Assembly: GCA_030836345.1 (NCBI GenBank) | Contig: JAURQA010000100.1 | Coordinates: 1-9,081, forward strand | Direction of reading: 5' to 3' | Source of the DNA: Bacteroidota bacterium | GTDB taxonomy: Bacteria > Bacteroidota > Bacteroidia > NS11-12g > UBA955 | DNA: 9,081 bases | In this document: in pieces, positions 1-6,778 of the stretch | How positions within the stretch are numbered: position 1 is the stretch's first letter | Layout of the letters: each line of letters begins with the position of its first letter | The notes under the pieces: generated by a model | What the model saw: the letters and a program-made list of their open reading frames with translations, nothing else | Database searches by the model: none | Told to the model about the DNA's origin: nothing | Program-made: the position numbers and the translations under genes

Positions 1-368
1 CGCAACATTTTGAAGTAGCTCAACCATTCTTCAGTATCTCTCTTTTTAAAATGCTGAGCCATTTTAATACTTAAGGGTTGGATGCTTTTATCAAACAACT
101 CATCGGTAAGTCCATCTGCTATAGCATCAACAATTAGTGTATATTTGGATGTAGTAGTAGCCAATAAGCGTTCTCCTTCGGCGTAGATATTGCCGCGCAT
201 TGCTTTGATATCAGAGATTCGTGTGTTTTTCTTTTTTAACAGTGCGCCAAATTCATTGTCAATTCCCATTTGAAGTCTGGCACTGCTAATCATTATCCAA
301 AGCGCAAAAAGAAATGCAACTCCAAATACAACATAGGATCTCATTAAAATAGCCTTGCGGGTATTCAC
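1..368 (-). CDS. ftsI: FtsI/PBP2-type septal peptidoglycan transpeptidase, N-terminal part (cut by window edge)
   Basis: Only the first 122 codons are present; the gene runs off the left edge. The product starts with a short basic stretch (NTRKAILMR), then one membrane anchor at about residues 11-29 (SYVVFGVAFLFALWIMISS), and then the class B penicillin-binding protein signature RGNIYAEGERLLATT at about residues 58-72. This matches the N-terminal pedestal of FtsI (PBP3), which crosslinks septal peptidoglycan in the periplasm; the transpeptidase domain lies outside the window. The gene follows ftsL after 4 bp in the mraZ-rsmH-ftsL cluster, where ftsI is expected. I chose the GTG at 366-368 because the basic NxxKxxIL-like leader before the anchor is usual in the family; an ATG nine codons in (342-344) is the alternative. 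Family assignment is firm; the start is less so. Confidence 0.9.
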   Translation of the reverse strand, partial: MNTRKAILMRSYVVFGVAFLFALWIMISSARLQMGIDNEFGALLKKKNTRISDIKAMRGNIYAEGERLLATTTSKYTLIVDAIADGLTDELFDKSIQPLSIKMAQHFKKRDTEEWLSYFKML

Positions 369-372
369 CTTG

Positions 373-669
373 TTATTTTGCTTCTTCTTTTTCAATTTTA
401 ATAGGTGGGTTTTTTAGAGGCGATACTCCAGTTCCTTCGAGTTTTTTTGCTACTTCCGTTTGTTTAGATGCATTAGTTACTTGGCTTTCAAGGAATACCT
501 TTTCGGCGTTAAGCTCCTTTAGCTCATTACTCAATTTGTTTTTTTCTTTTAAAGCTTTTGTCGTGTGATTAGAGTTGAAGATATAGAGTAGTAGAGCTCC
601 AAAGACAAAGAAGCCAAATCGCATCCAACCCCAATTAATCTTTCGATCTTCAGTGCGAGAGTGGTTCAT
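373..669 (-). CDS. ftsL: FtsL-like cell division protein (Bacteroidota type)
   Basis: A 98-residue bitopic protein. It has a charged cytoplasmic tail (residues 1-13), one membrane segment at about 15-31 (WMRFGFFVFGALLLYIF), and a periplasmic heptad-like region at about 36-70 (KALKEKNKLSNELKELNAEK) that should form a coiled coil. A short Pro/Lys/Glu-rich tail follows. This is the FtsL layout; FtsL works with FtsB and FtsQ to activate FtsW/FtsI at the septum. Sequence similarity to proteobacterial FtsL is low, so position between rsmH and ftsI is the main support. Start choice: an upstream TTG at 706-708 overlaps the rsmH stop by 2 bp and would give 111 residues. I prefer ATG 667-669 because AAAGGCGG (675-682) sits 5 bp before it and no signal precedes the TTG. 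Such proteins are often misnamed S-adenosyl-methyltransferase because of the neighbouring gene. Confidence 0.85.
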   Translation of the reverse strand: MNHSRTEDRKINWGWMRFGFFVFGALLLYIFNSNHTTKALKEKNKLSNELKELNAEKVFLESQVTNASKQTEVAKKLEGTGVSPLKNPPIKIEKEEAK

Positions 670-674
670 TTCTT

Positions 675-682
675 CCGCCTTT
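675..682 (-). promoter_or_regulatory. Candidate Shine-Dalgarno site deciding the ftsL start
   Basis: On the minus strand the sequence reads AAAGGCGG, one base off AAAGGAGG, and lies 5 bp before ATG 667-669. Strong Shine-Dalgarno sites are uncommon in Bacteroidota, so this one favours the ATG over the upstream TTG that overlaps the rsmH stop codon. It also lies in the coding frame of the longer alternative, so it could be chance. Confidence 0.4.
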
Positions 683-704
683 GTTTCTATGTTATTTTCT
701 GCTT

Positions 705-1613
705 TCAATTTCGGATGGCTATTCTCATTTTGGCGCTTCTTGCGCGGCTGTTCACTTCAATTTCCTCCTTGCTCGGAATGATCATCTTTCCTAAAGGATC
801 AAAGGGGCGATCGATATTTCCATAAAAATCCTTGGTTTGATTTTTTGAAAAAGATCCATTCTGTATAAACTGTTTCACTAATCGATCTTCAAGACTGTGG
901 TAAGAAATGACTACAAGGACGCCGCCTTTGGTAATGTTTTGAGCGGTGGACGATAAAAGGTCTTTTAGAACGTCCATTTCTCCATTTACCTCAATTCGAA
1001 GGCTTTGATATACTCTGCTTAAGTTCTTGGCTAAGGAAAATTCATTCGTAGCATTAAGCAATGCTGAATTTAACTCATTCGTAGTTGCTATTGTCCCAGA
1101 TTTGCGAGCTGCAACAATGGCATTTGCCGCCTTAAATGCACTTTTTACTTCCCCATAATTTCTAAAAACATTAATCAGGCTTTGGGTGTCATAGGTATTG
1201 ATGATATCCTTCGCGCTGAGTTGAATGCCTTTGCTCATTCTCATATCTAATTGAGCATTGTATTTGTGGGCAAATCCTCTGTCCGCCTCATTAATTTGAG
1301 CGCTAGATATGCCTAAGTCAGCCAATATTCCGTCGGCCGGACTTGCCTTGTGATAATTTAAAAACTGACTAAGGTATTTGAAATTATGATGCACTAAAGT
1401 GAGTCTATCATCATCCAATGTATTCTCTAGGGCGTGTTCATCCTGATCAAAGGCAATCAAGCGACCGTCTTTAGAAAGGTGTTTTAGTATGAGTTGCGAG
1501 TGGCCACCTCCACCGAAAGTGCAATCCACATAAGTCCCATTGGGCTTGATCTGAAGTGCTTCAATGCTTTCCTTTAATAGGACGGGTGTATGATAGTTGC
1601 TAACGTATTCCAC
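705..1613 (-). CDS. rsmH: 16S rRNA (cytosine(1402)-N(4))-methyltransferase RsmH
   Basis: A 302-residue cytoplasmic enzyme that uses S-adenosylmethionine to methylate N4 of C1402 in 16S rRNA, in the P site. Visible motifs are HTPVLLKESIEAL at residues 8-20; the SAM-binding glycine loop YVDCTFGGGGHS at 28-39; the acidic strand end FDQDEHAL at 55-62; ILADLGISSAQI at 96-107; the family hallmark DRGFAHKYNAQLDMRMS at 111-127; VISYHSLEDRLVKQF at 235-249; and the basic C-terminal RARSAKMRIA at 290-299. Length and motifs are complete for the family. The start is GTG (1611-1613): an in-frame TGA lies 15 bp before it and there is no ATG before the conserved HTPVLL segment. It follows mraZ after 32 bp and leads into ftsL, the standard order of the cluster. 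Confidence 0.97.
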   Translation of the reverse strand: MEYVSNYHTPVLLKESIEALQIKPNGTYVDCTFGGGGHSQLILKHLSKDGRLIAFDQDEHALENTLDDDRLTLVHHNFKYLSQFLNYHKASPADGILADLGISSAQINEADRGFAHKYNAQLDMRMSKGIQLSAKDIINTYDTQSLINVFRNYGEVKSAFKAANAIVAARKSGTIATTNELNSALLNATNEFSLAKNLSRVYQSLRIEVNGEMDVLKDLLSSTAQNITKGGVLVVISYHSLEDRLVKQFIQNGSFSKNQTKDFYGNIDRPFDPLGKMIIPSKEEIEVNSRARSAKMRIAIRN

Positions 1614-1645
1614 GTGACTCTCTCTTTGTCATGCGAAATTTTATT

Positions 1646-2119
1646 TTAGTCTTCCTTACTGCTATTTTTAGATTGTTGCGCGTAAAAGTGCTGAGCCAAA
1701 CTACTTAAATCATCTGCTTCAATAGACAATTCATTTTCATAATTTGATTTGCTCCATAACTCTACTTTATTATTGTAGGCACTCAACACAACCTCTGATT
1801 CAAGCTGAGCATATTCCAAAAGTTTTTTTGGAATTAGAACTCTCATTGCTGAATCAATCTGAATCAAATTTGCACCATTCGTAAATACACGTTTAAAACG
1901 TCTTATTTCCGGACTCATGAAGTCATCTACTTCATTTAGCTTAGTGGTTTCATTCAACCAATCCTCCTTAGTGTAAAGAACGAGACATTTCTCAAACCCT
2001 CGATTTAAAACCAAGGTGTTGCCAGCACTTTCAGGCAATTGAACGCGCAGCTTGCTGGGCAAAGACAATCTGCCTTTGCTGTCTAGCTTGCATTCGAATT
2101 CTCCTATTAGTCCTGACAT
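1646..2119 (-). CDS. mraZ: Transcriptional regulator / division protein MraZ
   Basis: A 157-residue DNA-binding protein with two AbrB-like swapped-hairpin halves. The first half carries the canonical DSKGRLSLPSKLR at residues 13-25. The second carries DSAMRVLIPKKLLEYA at 89-104, in which the usual glycine of DxxGR is replaced by methionine. MraZ forms a ring-shaped oligomer and controls its own operon by binding TGG-type direct repeats in front of the gene; such repeats are present at 2162-2207. The C-terminal tail (about 132-157) is acidic and polar, a common variable part. The start is ATG 2117-2119, matching the conserved N-terminal pattern of a short leader followed by FECKLDSKGR. It is the first gene of the division cluster and is transcribed towards the left edge. 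Confidence 0.96.
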   Translation of the reverse strand: MSGLIGEFECKLDSKGRLSLPSKLRVQLPESAGNTLVLNRGFEKCLVLYTKEDWLNETTKLNEVDDFMSPEIRRFKRVFTNGANLIQIDSAMRVLIPKKLLEYAQLESEVVLSAYNNKVELWSKSNYENELSIEADDLSSLAQHFYAQQSKNSSKED

Positions 2120-2142
2120 CTGAGAAATAAAATTTCACATCA

Positions 2143-2150
2143 CAAAGAAA
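2143..2150 (-). promoter_or_regulatory. Candidate -7 element of the mraZ promoter
   Basis: On the minus strand the sequence is TTTCTTTG, one mismatch from the Bacteroidota consensus TAnnTTTG, 23 bp before the mraZ ATG. The TGG repeats begin about a dozen bases upstream, so a regulator bound there would cover the -33 region. No clear TTG is seen at the expected -33 spacing. Weak support. Confidence 0.3.
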
Positions 2151-2161
2151 AATTCTAGAGT

Positions 2162-2207
2162 CTCCACTTTCTACCATTTTTTCCCATTTTTAATCACTTA
2201 TTATCCA
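2162..2207 (-). promoter_or_regulatory. MraZ operator: TGG direct repeats with 10-bp period
   Basis: Read on the minus strand, TGG begins at 2186, 2176 and 2166, exactly 10 bp apart (TGGGAAAAAA, TGGTAGAAAG, TGGAGACTCT). A degenerate TGA begins at 2196, again 10 bp away, and another TGG at 2207, 11 bp further. Known MraZ operators are TGGGN-type direct repeats separated by 5 bp, which is the same 10-bp period. The array lies 45-88 bp before the mraZ start. The repeat geometry is seen directly; binding by MraZ is inferred from the family. The rest of the 2120-2379 gap shows only AT-rich sequence and the promoters listed here. Confidence 0.75.
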
Positions 2208-2363
2208 CATATGGAATAAAAGCACTGGCATTTGGCATAATAGCTTTATTCGAATTTTACTTTATGCTGCAATATTACGGCATTATTCCTGTATTTTAAA
2301 CAATTTTTAGGTGGTGGTAAAAAGTGGGGCTTATGAATCCAGTTATTTTATGTATTCCGTAGC

Positions 2364-2371
2364 TATCTTTG
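2364..2371 (+). promoter_or_regulatory. Bacteroidota -7 promoter element before the envelope protein-lipA pair
   Basis: TATCTTTG is a perfect match to TAnnTTTG and lies 8 bp before the ATG at 2380. Transcription from it would begin only a few bases before the start codon, giving a transcript with almost no leader. This also argues against the longer reading frame that begins with GTG at 2311, because that start would lie upstream of the promoter. No good TTG -33 element is seen about 20 bp upstream. Confidence 0.5.
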
Positions 2372-2379
2372 AGGTATCA

Positions 2380-3105
2380 ATGAGGAGGTTTTGGTCACTT
2401 GTTTTTTTTATATTTTCGATGGGATCTGCCTTGGCTCAAGATTTTTCTTTACGTACAAATGCCAAATTTGGATTTGGTTTTACCCGTTTTGGACTCGGCT
2501 TTCATTATGAATGCCCTGTTCTTAAAACCAGTTCTGTTTTCAAAGGATATCATTTAAATACGGAGTTAGGGAACCTAATAAACCCATCAGAAATTTCCGT
2601 TATTAACCCAAATTTGTCCGGTCAAAGAGGTTTTTATAAATTTGAAAAAATTGCGCATGCCTGGTCCATTAAGCCCTTGTTTGGCAAAACGATAATGTTA
2701 GGTAAGTTGGATGCCAGTGGAGTGGTGCCCGTGCTAAAAGTATCCATGGGGCCGTCTATATCATATGTTTGGCCGGTATACATTAATTACTTTACTTTCG
2801 ATAGTTTTAGTCAAAAGTCCCAGTTGGACGAGGTTAAATACAATCCAGCAATCCATAGTCAAGAATTTATTGCTGAAAAGGCCAGTTTTACCAATGATTT
2901 GTATAAAGGAAATTTGAGATTAGGGCTATCCGCTAGATTTGGGGTTGATTTTAATGTTATAAATAGCAGTGGTGGGAGTCGATCGGTGGGAGTAGGAGCT
3001 CGGTTTGAATACTATCCTCAAAAAACTTTGTCTATTTATTTCGATGAAACATTAAACCGACAGATGTATTCTTCTTTTTATATTAATTTTGCGCTAAGCA
3101 AATAA
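2380..3105 (+). CDS. Exported envelope protein of a Bacteroidota-type family, probable beta-barrel, function unknown
   Basis: A 241-residue protein with a clear signal peptide: basic MRR, hydrophobic core to residue 18, and probable signal peptidase I cleavage after ALA at 17-19, before QDFSL. The mature part has alternating aromatic/hydrophobic stretches typical of an outer-membrane beta-barrel (GFGFTRFGLGFHYE 31-44; VLKVSMGPSISYVWPVYIN 118-136; SVGVGARFEYY 202-212), and ends in SSFYINFALSK, close to a beta-signal. The order ELGNLINPSEI, RGFYKF, GPSISYVWPVYI resembles a conserved hypothetical family I recall from this phylum; I give it no function. The start is ATG 2380, which places the signal peptide at the N-terminus. 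An in-frame GTG (2311) or ATG (2350) would add residues before it. lipA follows after 12 bp, so the two are probably cotranscribed, with no obvious functional link. Confidence 0.75.
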   Translation: MRRFWSLVFFIFSMGSALAQDFSLRTNAKFGFGFTRFGLGFHYECPVLKTSSVFKGYHLNTELGNLINPSEISVINPNLSGQRGFYKFEKIAHAWSIKPLFGKTIMLGKLDASGVVPVLKVSMGPSISYVWPVYINYFTFDSFSQKSQLDEVKYNPAIHSQEFIAEKASFTNDLYKGNLRLGLSARFGVDFNVINSSGGSRSVGVGARFEYYPQKTLSIYFDETLNRQMYSSFYINFALSK

Positions 3106-3117
3106 TTTGAAACATCC

Positions 3118-3993
3118 GTGTTAGATCAACCAATAAAAGAAAAAAAACCAAAAGGCATTGGAAAGCCAAATTGGTTAAAGATTGACCTACCCACGGGTGA
3201 AAATTACAAAAAGGTCAAAAATATTGTGAAGGAAAATAAACTTCACACTATTTGTGAAGATGGTAAGTGTCCCAATATGGGCGAATGCTGGGGAGCAGGT
3301 ACAGCTACCTTTATGATTTTGGGGAATGTGTGCACACGTTCTTGCAGCTTTTGTGCCGTTGCAACCGGTAGACCCGGCGAGTATGATCTTGATGAGCCGC
3401 AGCGAATTGCCGAGGCAGTTACACTAATGGGAGTAAAGCACTGTGTAATTACCAGTGTGAACCGCGATGAGTTAAAAGATAAAGGAGCGACCGTTTGGGC
3501 AAATACAATAAAAGAAGTTAAAAAGAGCAGTCCCACAACTACGCTGGAAGTGCTTATTCCAGATTTTAAGGCAGAATGGGATAATTTATATCAAGTGCTA
3601 GAGCAAAGACCAGAAGTGGTGAGCCACAATATGGAAACGGTAGAAAGTCTCTACAGAATAGTTCGTCCCCAAGCAAAGTATCAGCGCAGTTTAGAGCAGA
3701 TAGCGAGGACCAAAGAATATGGACTTCGCACCAAGAGTGGAGCCATGTTGGGTTGTGGAGAAACGGACGAAGAAGTAGAGCAGCTTATGGTAGATTTAAA
3801 TAATCATGGCTGTGATGTTTTAACTTTAGGGCAATATTTGCAGCCCACAAAATTGCATTTACCCGTCAAAAACTACGTGCATCCCGATAAATTTAAACAT
3901 TGGGAGTCTCTGGGCCTAAAAATGGGCTTCAAATATGTAGAAAGTGGACCCATGGTTCGCTCAAGTTATCATGCTGAAAAGCACGTTTTGTAA
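3118..3993 (+). CDS. lipA: Lipoyl synthase LipA
   Basis: A 291-residue radical SAM enzyme of the cytoplasm that inserts two sulfurs into octanoyl groups on carrier domains, making the lipoyl cofactor of pyruvate and 2-oxoglutarate dehydrogenases and the glycine cleavage H protein. All iron-sulfur ligands are visible. The auxiliary cluster motif [12 protein letters not shown] gives C46, C51 and C57; the radical SAM motif CTRSCSFC gives C72, C76 and C79; and the C-terminal RSSY at 281-284 supplies the serine ligand of the auxiliary cluster. [10 protein letters not shown] at 16-25 and [14 protein letters not shown] are also typical. Length is normal for the family. The start is GTG (3118-3120), the only candidate between the upstream stop and the conserved region. 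The gene follows the envelope protein gene after 12 bp without a clear ribosome binding site, suggesting translational coupling. No lipB is in the window. Confidence 0.98.
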   Translation: MLDQPIKEKKPKGIGKPNWLKIDLPTGENYKKVKNIVKENKLHTICEDGKCPNMGECWGAGTATFMILGNVCTRSCSFCAVATGRPGEYDLDEPQRIAEAVTLMGVKHCVITSVNRDELKDKGATVWANTIKEVKKSSPTTTLEVLIPDFKAEWDNLYQVLEQRPEVVSHNMETVESLYRIVRPQAKYQRSLEQIARTKEYGLRTKSGAMLGCGETDEEVEQLMVDLNNHGCDVLTLGQYLQPTKLHLPVKNYVHPDKFKHWESLGLKMGFKYVESGPMVRSSYHAEKHVL

Positions 3994-4009
3994 GAAATAA
4001 ATCATTGCA

Positions 4010-4040
4010 TTGAAACATTTTGTTCAAAATGTGACTTCAA
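4010..4040. repeat. Inverted repeat downstream of lipA, possible operator
   Basis: ACATTTTG (4015-4022) and CAAAATGT (4025-4032) are perfect 8-bp inverted arms around TT. Outer arms TTGAA (4010-4014) and TTCAA (4036-4040) extend the symmetry, interrupted by three unpaired bases (GAC). It lies 16 bp after the lipA stop and about 90 bp before the next gene. The two-base centre and lack of a T-run make it a poor terminator; a dimeric regulator site for the gene at 4132 is more likely. Half of it recurs near 8246-8261. Confidence 0.5.
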
Positions 4041-4046
4041 TAAATG

Positions 4047-4067
4047 GTACTTTGACATAAAAAGTAC
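4047..4067. repeat. Short inverted repeat, weak hairpin
   Basis: GTACTTT (4047-4053) and AAAGTAC (4061-4067) are perfect 7-bp inverted arms with a 7-base loop. Six T's follow at 4081-4086, 13 bases beyond the stem, too far for a classical intrinsic terminator. It could be a weak lipA terminator or a regulator site for the downstream gene. Function is uncertain. Confidence 0.35.
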
Positions 4068-4099
4068 GCTTAGAAGTAGGTTTTTTGCGCATTAAAATT

Positions 4100-4107
4100 T
4101 TACTTTG
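4100..4107 (+). promoter_or_regulatory. Candidate -7 element for the BNR-repeat protein gene
   Basis: TTACTTTG matches TAnnTTTG except at the second base and ends 24 bp before the ATG at 4132. The predicted leader would be about 20 bases and very A-rich (AAAAAATAAAAAA before the ATG), as often replaces a Shine-Dalgarno site in this phylum. No TTG lies at the usual -33 distance, so support is modest. Confidence 0.35.
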
Positions 4108-4131
4108 TACAACTCAGTAAAAAATAAAAAA

Positions 4132-6756
4132 ATGAATATATTAAAAACCATAAAATTGACAAGCTTTGCAGCTGGACTAATAGCGTCCGGTAGCTTTGTA
4201 TCTGATTGGGATTTTAGAACACGTGCAATGGATTTGCAGCAGGCGGATAATGAGGGAAGAGAAGAACTCATCCGTGGTGCAAAAGAATCTATGTACAGCA
4301 TGAGGTTAAATGAAACCACAGGAACCATTGAGAAGGAATGGGTGGATGCAGCTGTTGCTAAAGCTGATGCAAAAGCGAGACTGAGCCGTCGATTATCTAA
4401 AAGCATTGTTTGGAATAATTTAGGACCCGATAACGTAGGTGGCCGAACGCGTACCTTGACTTTTGACAAAGACTCGCTGCAGAATATGTGGATGGGTGGA
4501 GTGAGTGGTGGTTTATGGAAATCAAACACCGGTGGAAAGAGTTGGGTTCCAGTTACAGGATCATCTCAAAATCAGCATGTAACAGGATCCGATCAAACCA
4601 GTGATGGAACAATTTTTTATTGTACTGGTGAGGGTGGTTTTGTAAACGGAGGAGGAAACAAATCAGGGAGTCCAGCTTTTTTAGGAGACGGAGTTTATAA
4701 AGCCACGGACCGCAGTGGAACTTCATTTGAAAGAATCAATAATACGAATAATGCCAATTTTAGAGCATGTAATGATCTAGAAGCGCATCCAAATAAGGAT
4801 GAGTTTTATGTTGCATCCACGTCTGGTTTATTTAAATTTACGAATGGAGGAACCATGAATACACGAATCGTAGCAGGTGCTGCAACCGAGGTTATGGTTC
4901 AAGAGGACGGAACAATTTGGGTAGCTCAGGGAAACGGACTTGTGCGTAAATCAGACAAAAACGGAGCAAATTTTGAAATTGTTCGATATGATGTATCAAA
5001 TTCAGGAGGCCGAGTTTCAATGGCATACTCAGAACAAGATCCAGATTATGTATACCTTTGCGGAGCTGACAATAATAGCAGTTTTGCAGGGGTCTGGAGA
5101 ACAAAAGATGGAGGCGTAAATTGGGATAAAATTATCACTCCTACTTCTACGACCAATCCAATCAACAATATTTTTGGAGATAATACCCAAGGAAACTACG
5201 ATAATGTTATCGGAGTTGATCCTTTTGATAAAGATCATATTTATATGGGTGGTGTAATTCTTGCGCAATGGGATCCAATTAACGGTTATGCAGCAACAGC
5301 CTCAACATCTAACTTGCCTTGGAATACGAACTATATTCACGCGGACAAGCACATTATCCAATGGGATAGAAGAAATGGTGGTAAAATGATGTATGTGGGT
5401 ACGGATGGTGGTATATACCGATCCTCGAATTATACTCAATGGCAACCAGCCAATAAAAACTTCATAACTACGCAGTTTTATAATGTGGCAGCGAATTATT
5501 TAGGCCATGTTGCAGGAGGAACCCAAGATAATGGTTCAATGATTATTAATGGGAATGGAAATACCTTTAATGGTGAGCCTACAAAAACATCTCACCCCAT
5601 TTATTCAGGAGATGGATTTGATTCAGAGTTCTCCAAATATGATCCAGCTATTGTATTTGCAAGTACCTATTACGGAACAGTAGCCCGTTCAAGTAATGGG
5701 GGACAAACCATGTCTACATTCTGGGATCAACGATCTCCAGAGGGAATCCAGACAGATTTTAATACGACATACACCTTGTGGGAGAGCCCTGTAGATTCAT
5801 CTAGTTTGTTGTTTTTAGCTAAGGACAATGAAATATGGCTTGCTACAAACCCAACGGATTTTGTGAACGATCCTATCTGGTTTAAGGCAGCGTCAAATTT
5901 AGGTATTGGACGAATTTTCGAAATGGATATGACTTCAGATGGTGATCATCTCTTTTTCGTTAAACGAGGAAAGGTGTATCGATTAGATAACATTCAATCA
6001 GCGGATTTAACCGTTGCAGCAAATCCTACATTTAATGATATCCCAACAGCATTCACAAAAACTGACATTACTGCCTCATTATTTTCCTCGAGAACTATAA
6101 CGAGTGTAAATGTGAATCAGGCCGATCCAAATCACGTAGTAATTACCTGCGGTGGATATGGAAATGTATCTTTTATATTTGAGACAAAAAACTCCTTGGA
6201 TGCTGTTCCTATATGGAAAAATATTACCGGAGATTTTATTAATGTACCCGTGTACGATGCAGTAATTGATCCAGATGATGCCAACAGAATTATATTAGCT
6301 ACCGATTTTGGTATGTGGGCAACAGAGAATGGTGGAGTAAATTACGAAGAGGTCAATGATGGTATGGCTAGAGTTCCAGTTTGGGAAATTAGAGGATACG
6401 AGTGGAAATCATGGCAAGGACTCCAATTATATATTGGAACACACGGTAGAGGTTTTTATAAGAGTACTTCTCTAACTTCTAGTACCAAGAAAATAGAAAA
6501 GGATGTGGTGAGTTTGTCCGTATATCCAAACCCAGCGAGCAGCTACACCAATATTTCAATAAATAGCAAAAAATCAGGTAAAGCCACATTGGATGTGTTT
6601 AATATTTCTGGACGGAACGTAATGAGTCGTAAAGACAATGTGAATGCAGGTGGGTCTGAAATTAAACTAAATACCAAAAACTTTACTTCAGGTACTTATT
6701 TTGTTCGTGTAACCATGAATAATGCATCAGAAACAGTGAAGGTTTTTGTAAAGTAA
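4132..6756 (+). CDS. T9SS-exported BNR/sortilin-type beta-propeller protein
   Basis: An 874-residue secreted protein. The N-terminus (MNILKTIK, then a hydrophobic stretch to about residue 24) looks like a Sec signal peptide, though without an obvious AxA site. Residues 28-90 are a charged helical segment with RLNETTGTIEKEW, a leader I recall from related Bacteroidota proteins. The propeller begins at WNNLGPDNVGGRTRTL (94-109). Asp-box (BNR) motifs include SNTGGKSW (131-138), TKDGGVNW (324-331), SSNGGQT (520-526) and TENGGVNY (731-738), with GTDGGIYRS near 423. The last roughly 80 residues (from VVSLSVYPNPASS at 792) are a type A T9SS sorting domain ending in ETVKVFVK, which directs passage across the outer membrane and cell-surface attachment or release. 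Enzyme activity is not demonstrable: such propellers serve in sialidases, VPS10/sortilin-type proteins and adhesins alike. The start is ATG 4132; an in-frame TTG at 4105 is unlikely. Confidence 0.9.
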   Translation: MNILKTIKLTSFAAGLIASGSFVSDWDFRTRAMDLQQADNEGREELIRGAKESMYSMRLNETTGTIEKEWVDAAVAKADAKARLSRRLSKSIVWNNLGPDNVGGRTRTLTFDKDSLQNMWMGGVSGGLWKSNTGGKSWVPVTGSSQNQHVTGSDQTSDGTIFYCTGEGGFVNGGGNKSGSPAFLGDGVYKATDRSGTSFERINNTNNANFRACNDLEAHPNKDEFYVASTSGLFKFTNGGTMNTRIVAGAATEVMVQEDGTIWVAQGNGLVRKSDKNGANFEIVRYDVSNSGGRVSMAYSEQDPDYVYLCGADNNSSFAGVWRTKDGGVNWDKIITPTSTTNPINNIFGDNTQGNYDNVIGVDPFDKDHIYMGGVILAQWDPINGYAATASTSNLPWNTNYIHADKHIIQWDRRNGGKMMYVGTDGGIYRSSNYTQWQPANKNFITTQFYNVAANYLGHVAGGTQDNGSMIINGNGNTFNGEPTKTSHPIYSGDGFDSEFSKYDPAIVFASTYYGTVARSSNGGQTMSTFWDQRSPEGIQTDFNTTYTLWESPVDSSSLLFLAKDNEIWLATNPTDFVNDPIWFKAASNLGIGRIFEMDMTSDGDHLFFVKRGKVYRLDNIQSADLTVAANPTFNDIPTAFTKTDITASLFSSRTITSVNVNQADPNHVVITCGGYGNVSFIFETKNSLDAVPIWKNITGDFINVPVYDAVIDPDDANRIILATDFGMWATENGGVNYEEVNDGMARVPVWEIRGYEWKSWQGLQLYIGTHGRGFYKSTSLTSSTKKIEKDVVSLSVYPNPASSYTNISINSKKSGKATLDVFNISGRNVMSRKDNVNAGGSEIKLNTKNFTSGTYFVRVTMNNASETVKVFVK

Positions 6757-6778
6757 TACGAAAAGAATTTGAATAAAT

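Noticed and set aside
2311..2379. Longer N-terminus for the envelope protein starting at GTG 2311
   Set aside because: It would place 23 residues before a complete signal peptide and would start upstream of the perfect -7 element at 2364-2371.
3243..3536. Minus-strand open frame of 97 codons inside lipA
   Set aside because: It lies wholly antisense to a gene with all conserved lipoyl synthase motifs, and its translation has no recognisable domain.
4105..4131. TTG start nine codons upstream of ATG 4132 for the propeller protein
   Set aside because: It adds a polar, lysine-rich stretch before the signal peptide and overlaps the candidate -7 element.
4092..4529. Minus-strand open frame of 145 codons over the start of the propeller gene
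   Set aside because: Antisense to the conserved N-terminus and first Asp-box of the plus-strand protein; low-complexity translation with no domain.
4892..5268. Two overlapping minus-strand frames (70 and 79 codons) in the propeller gene
   Set aside because: Shadows of the plus-strand coding sequence without promoter, ribosome binding site or recognisable protein.
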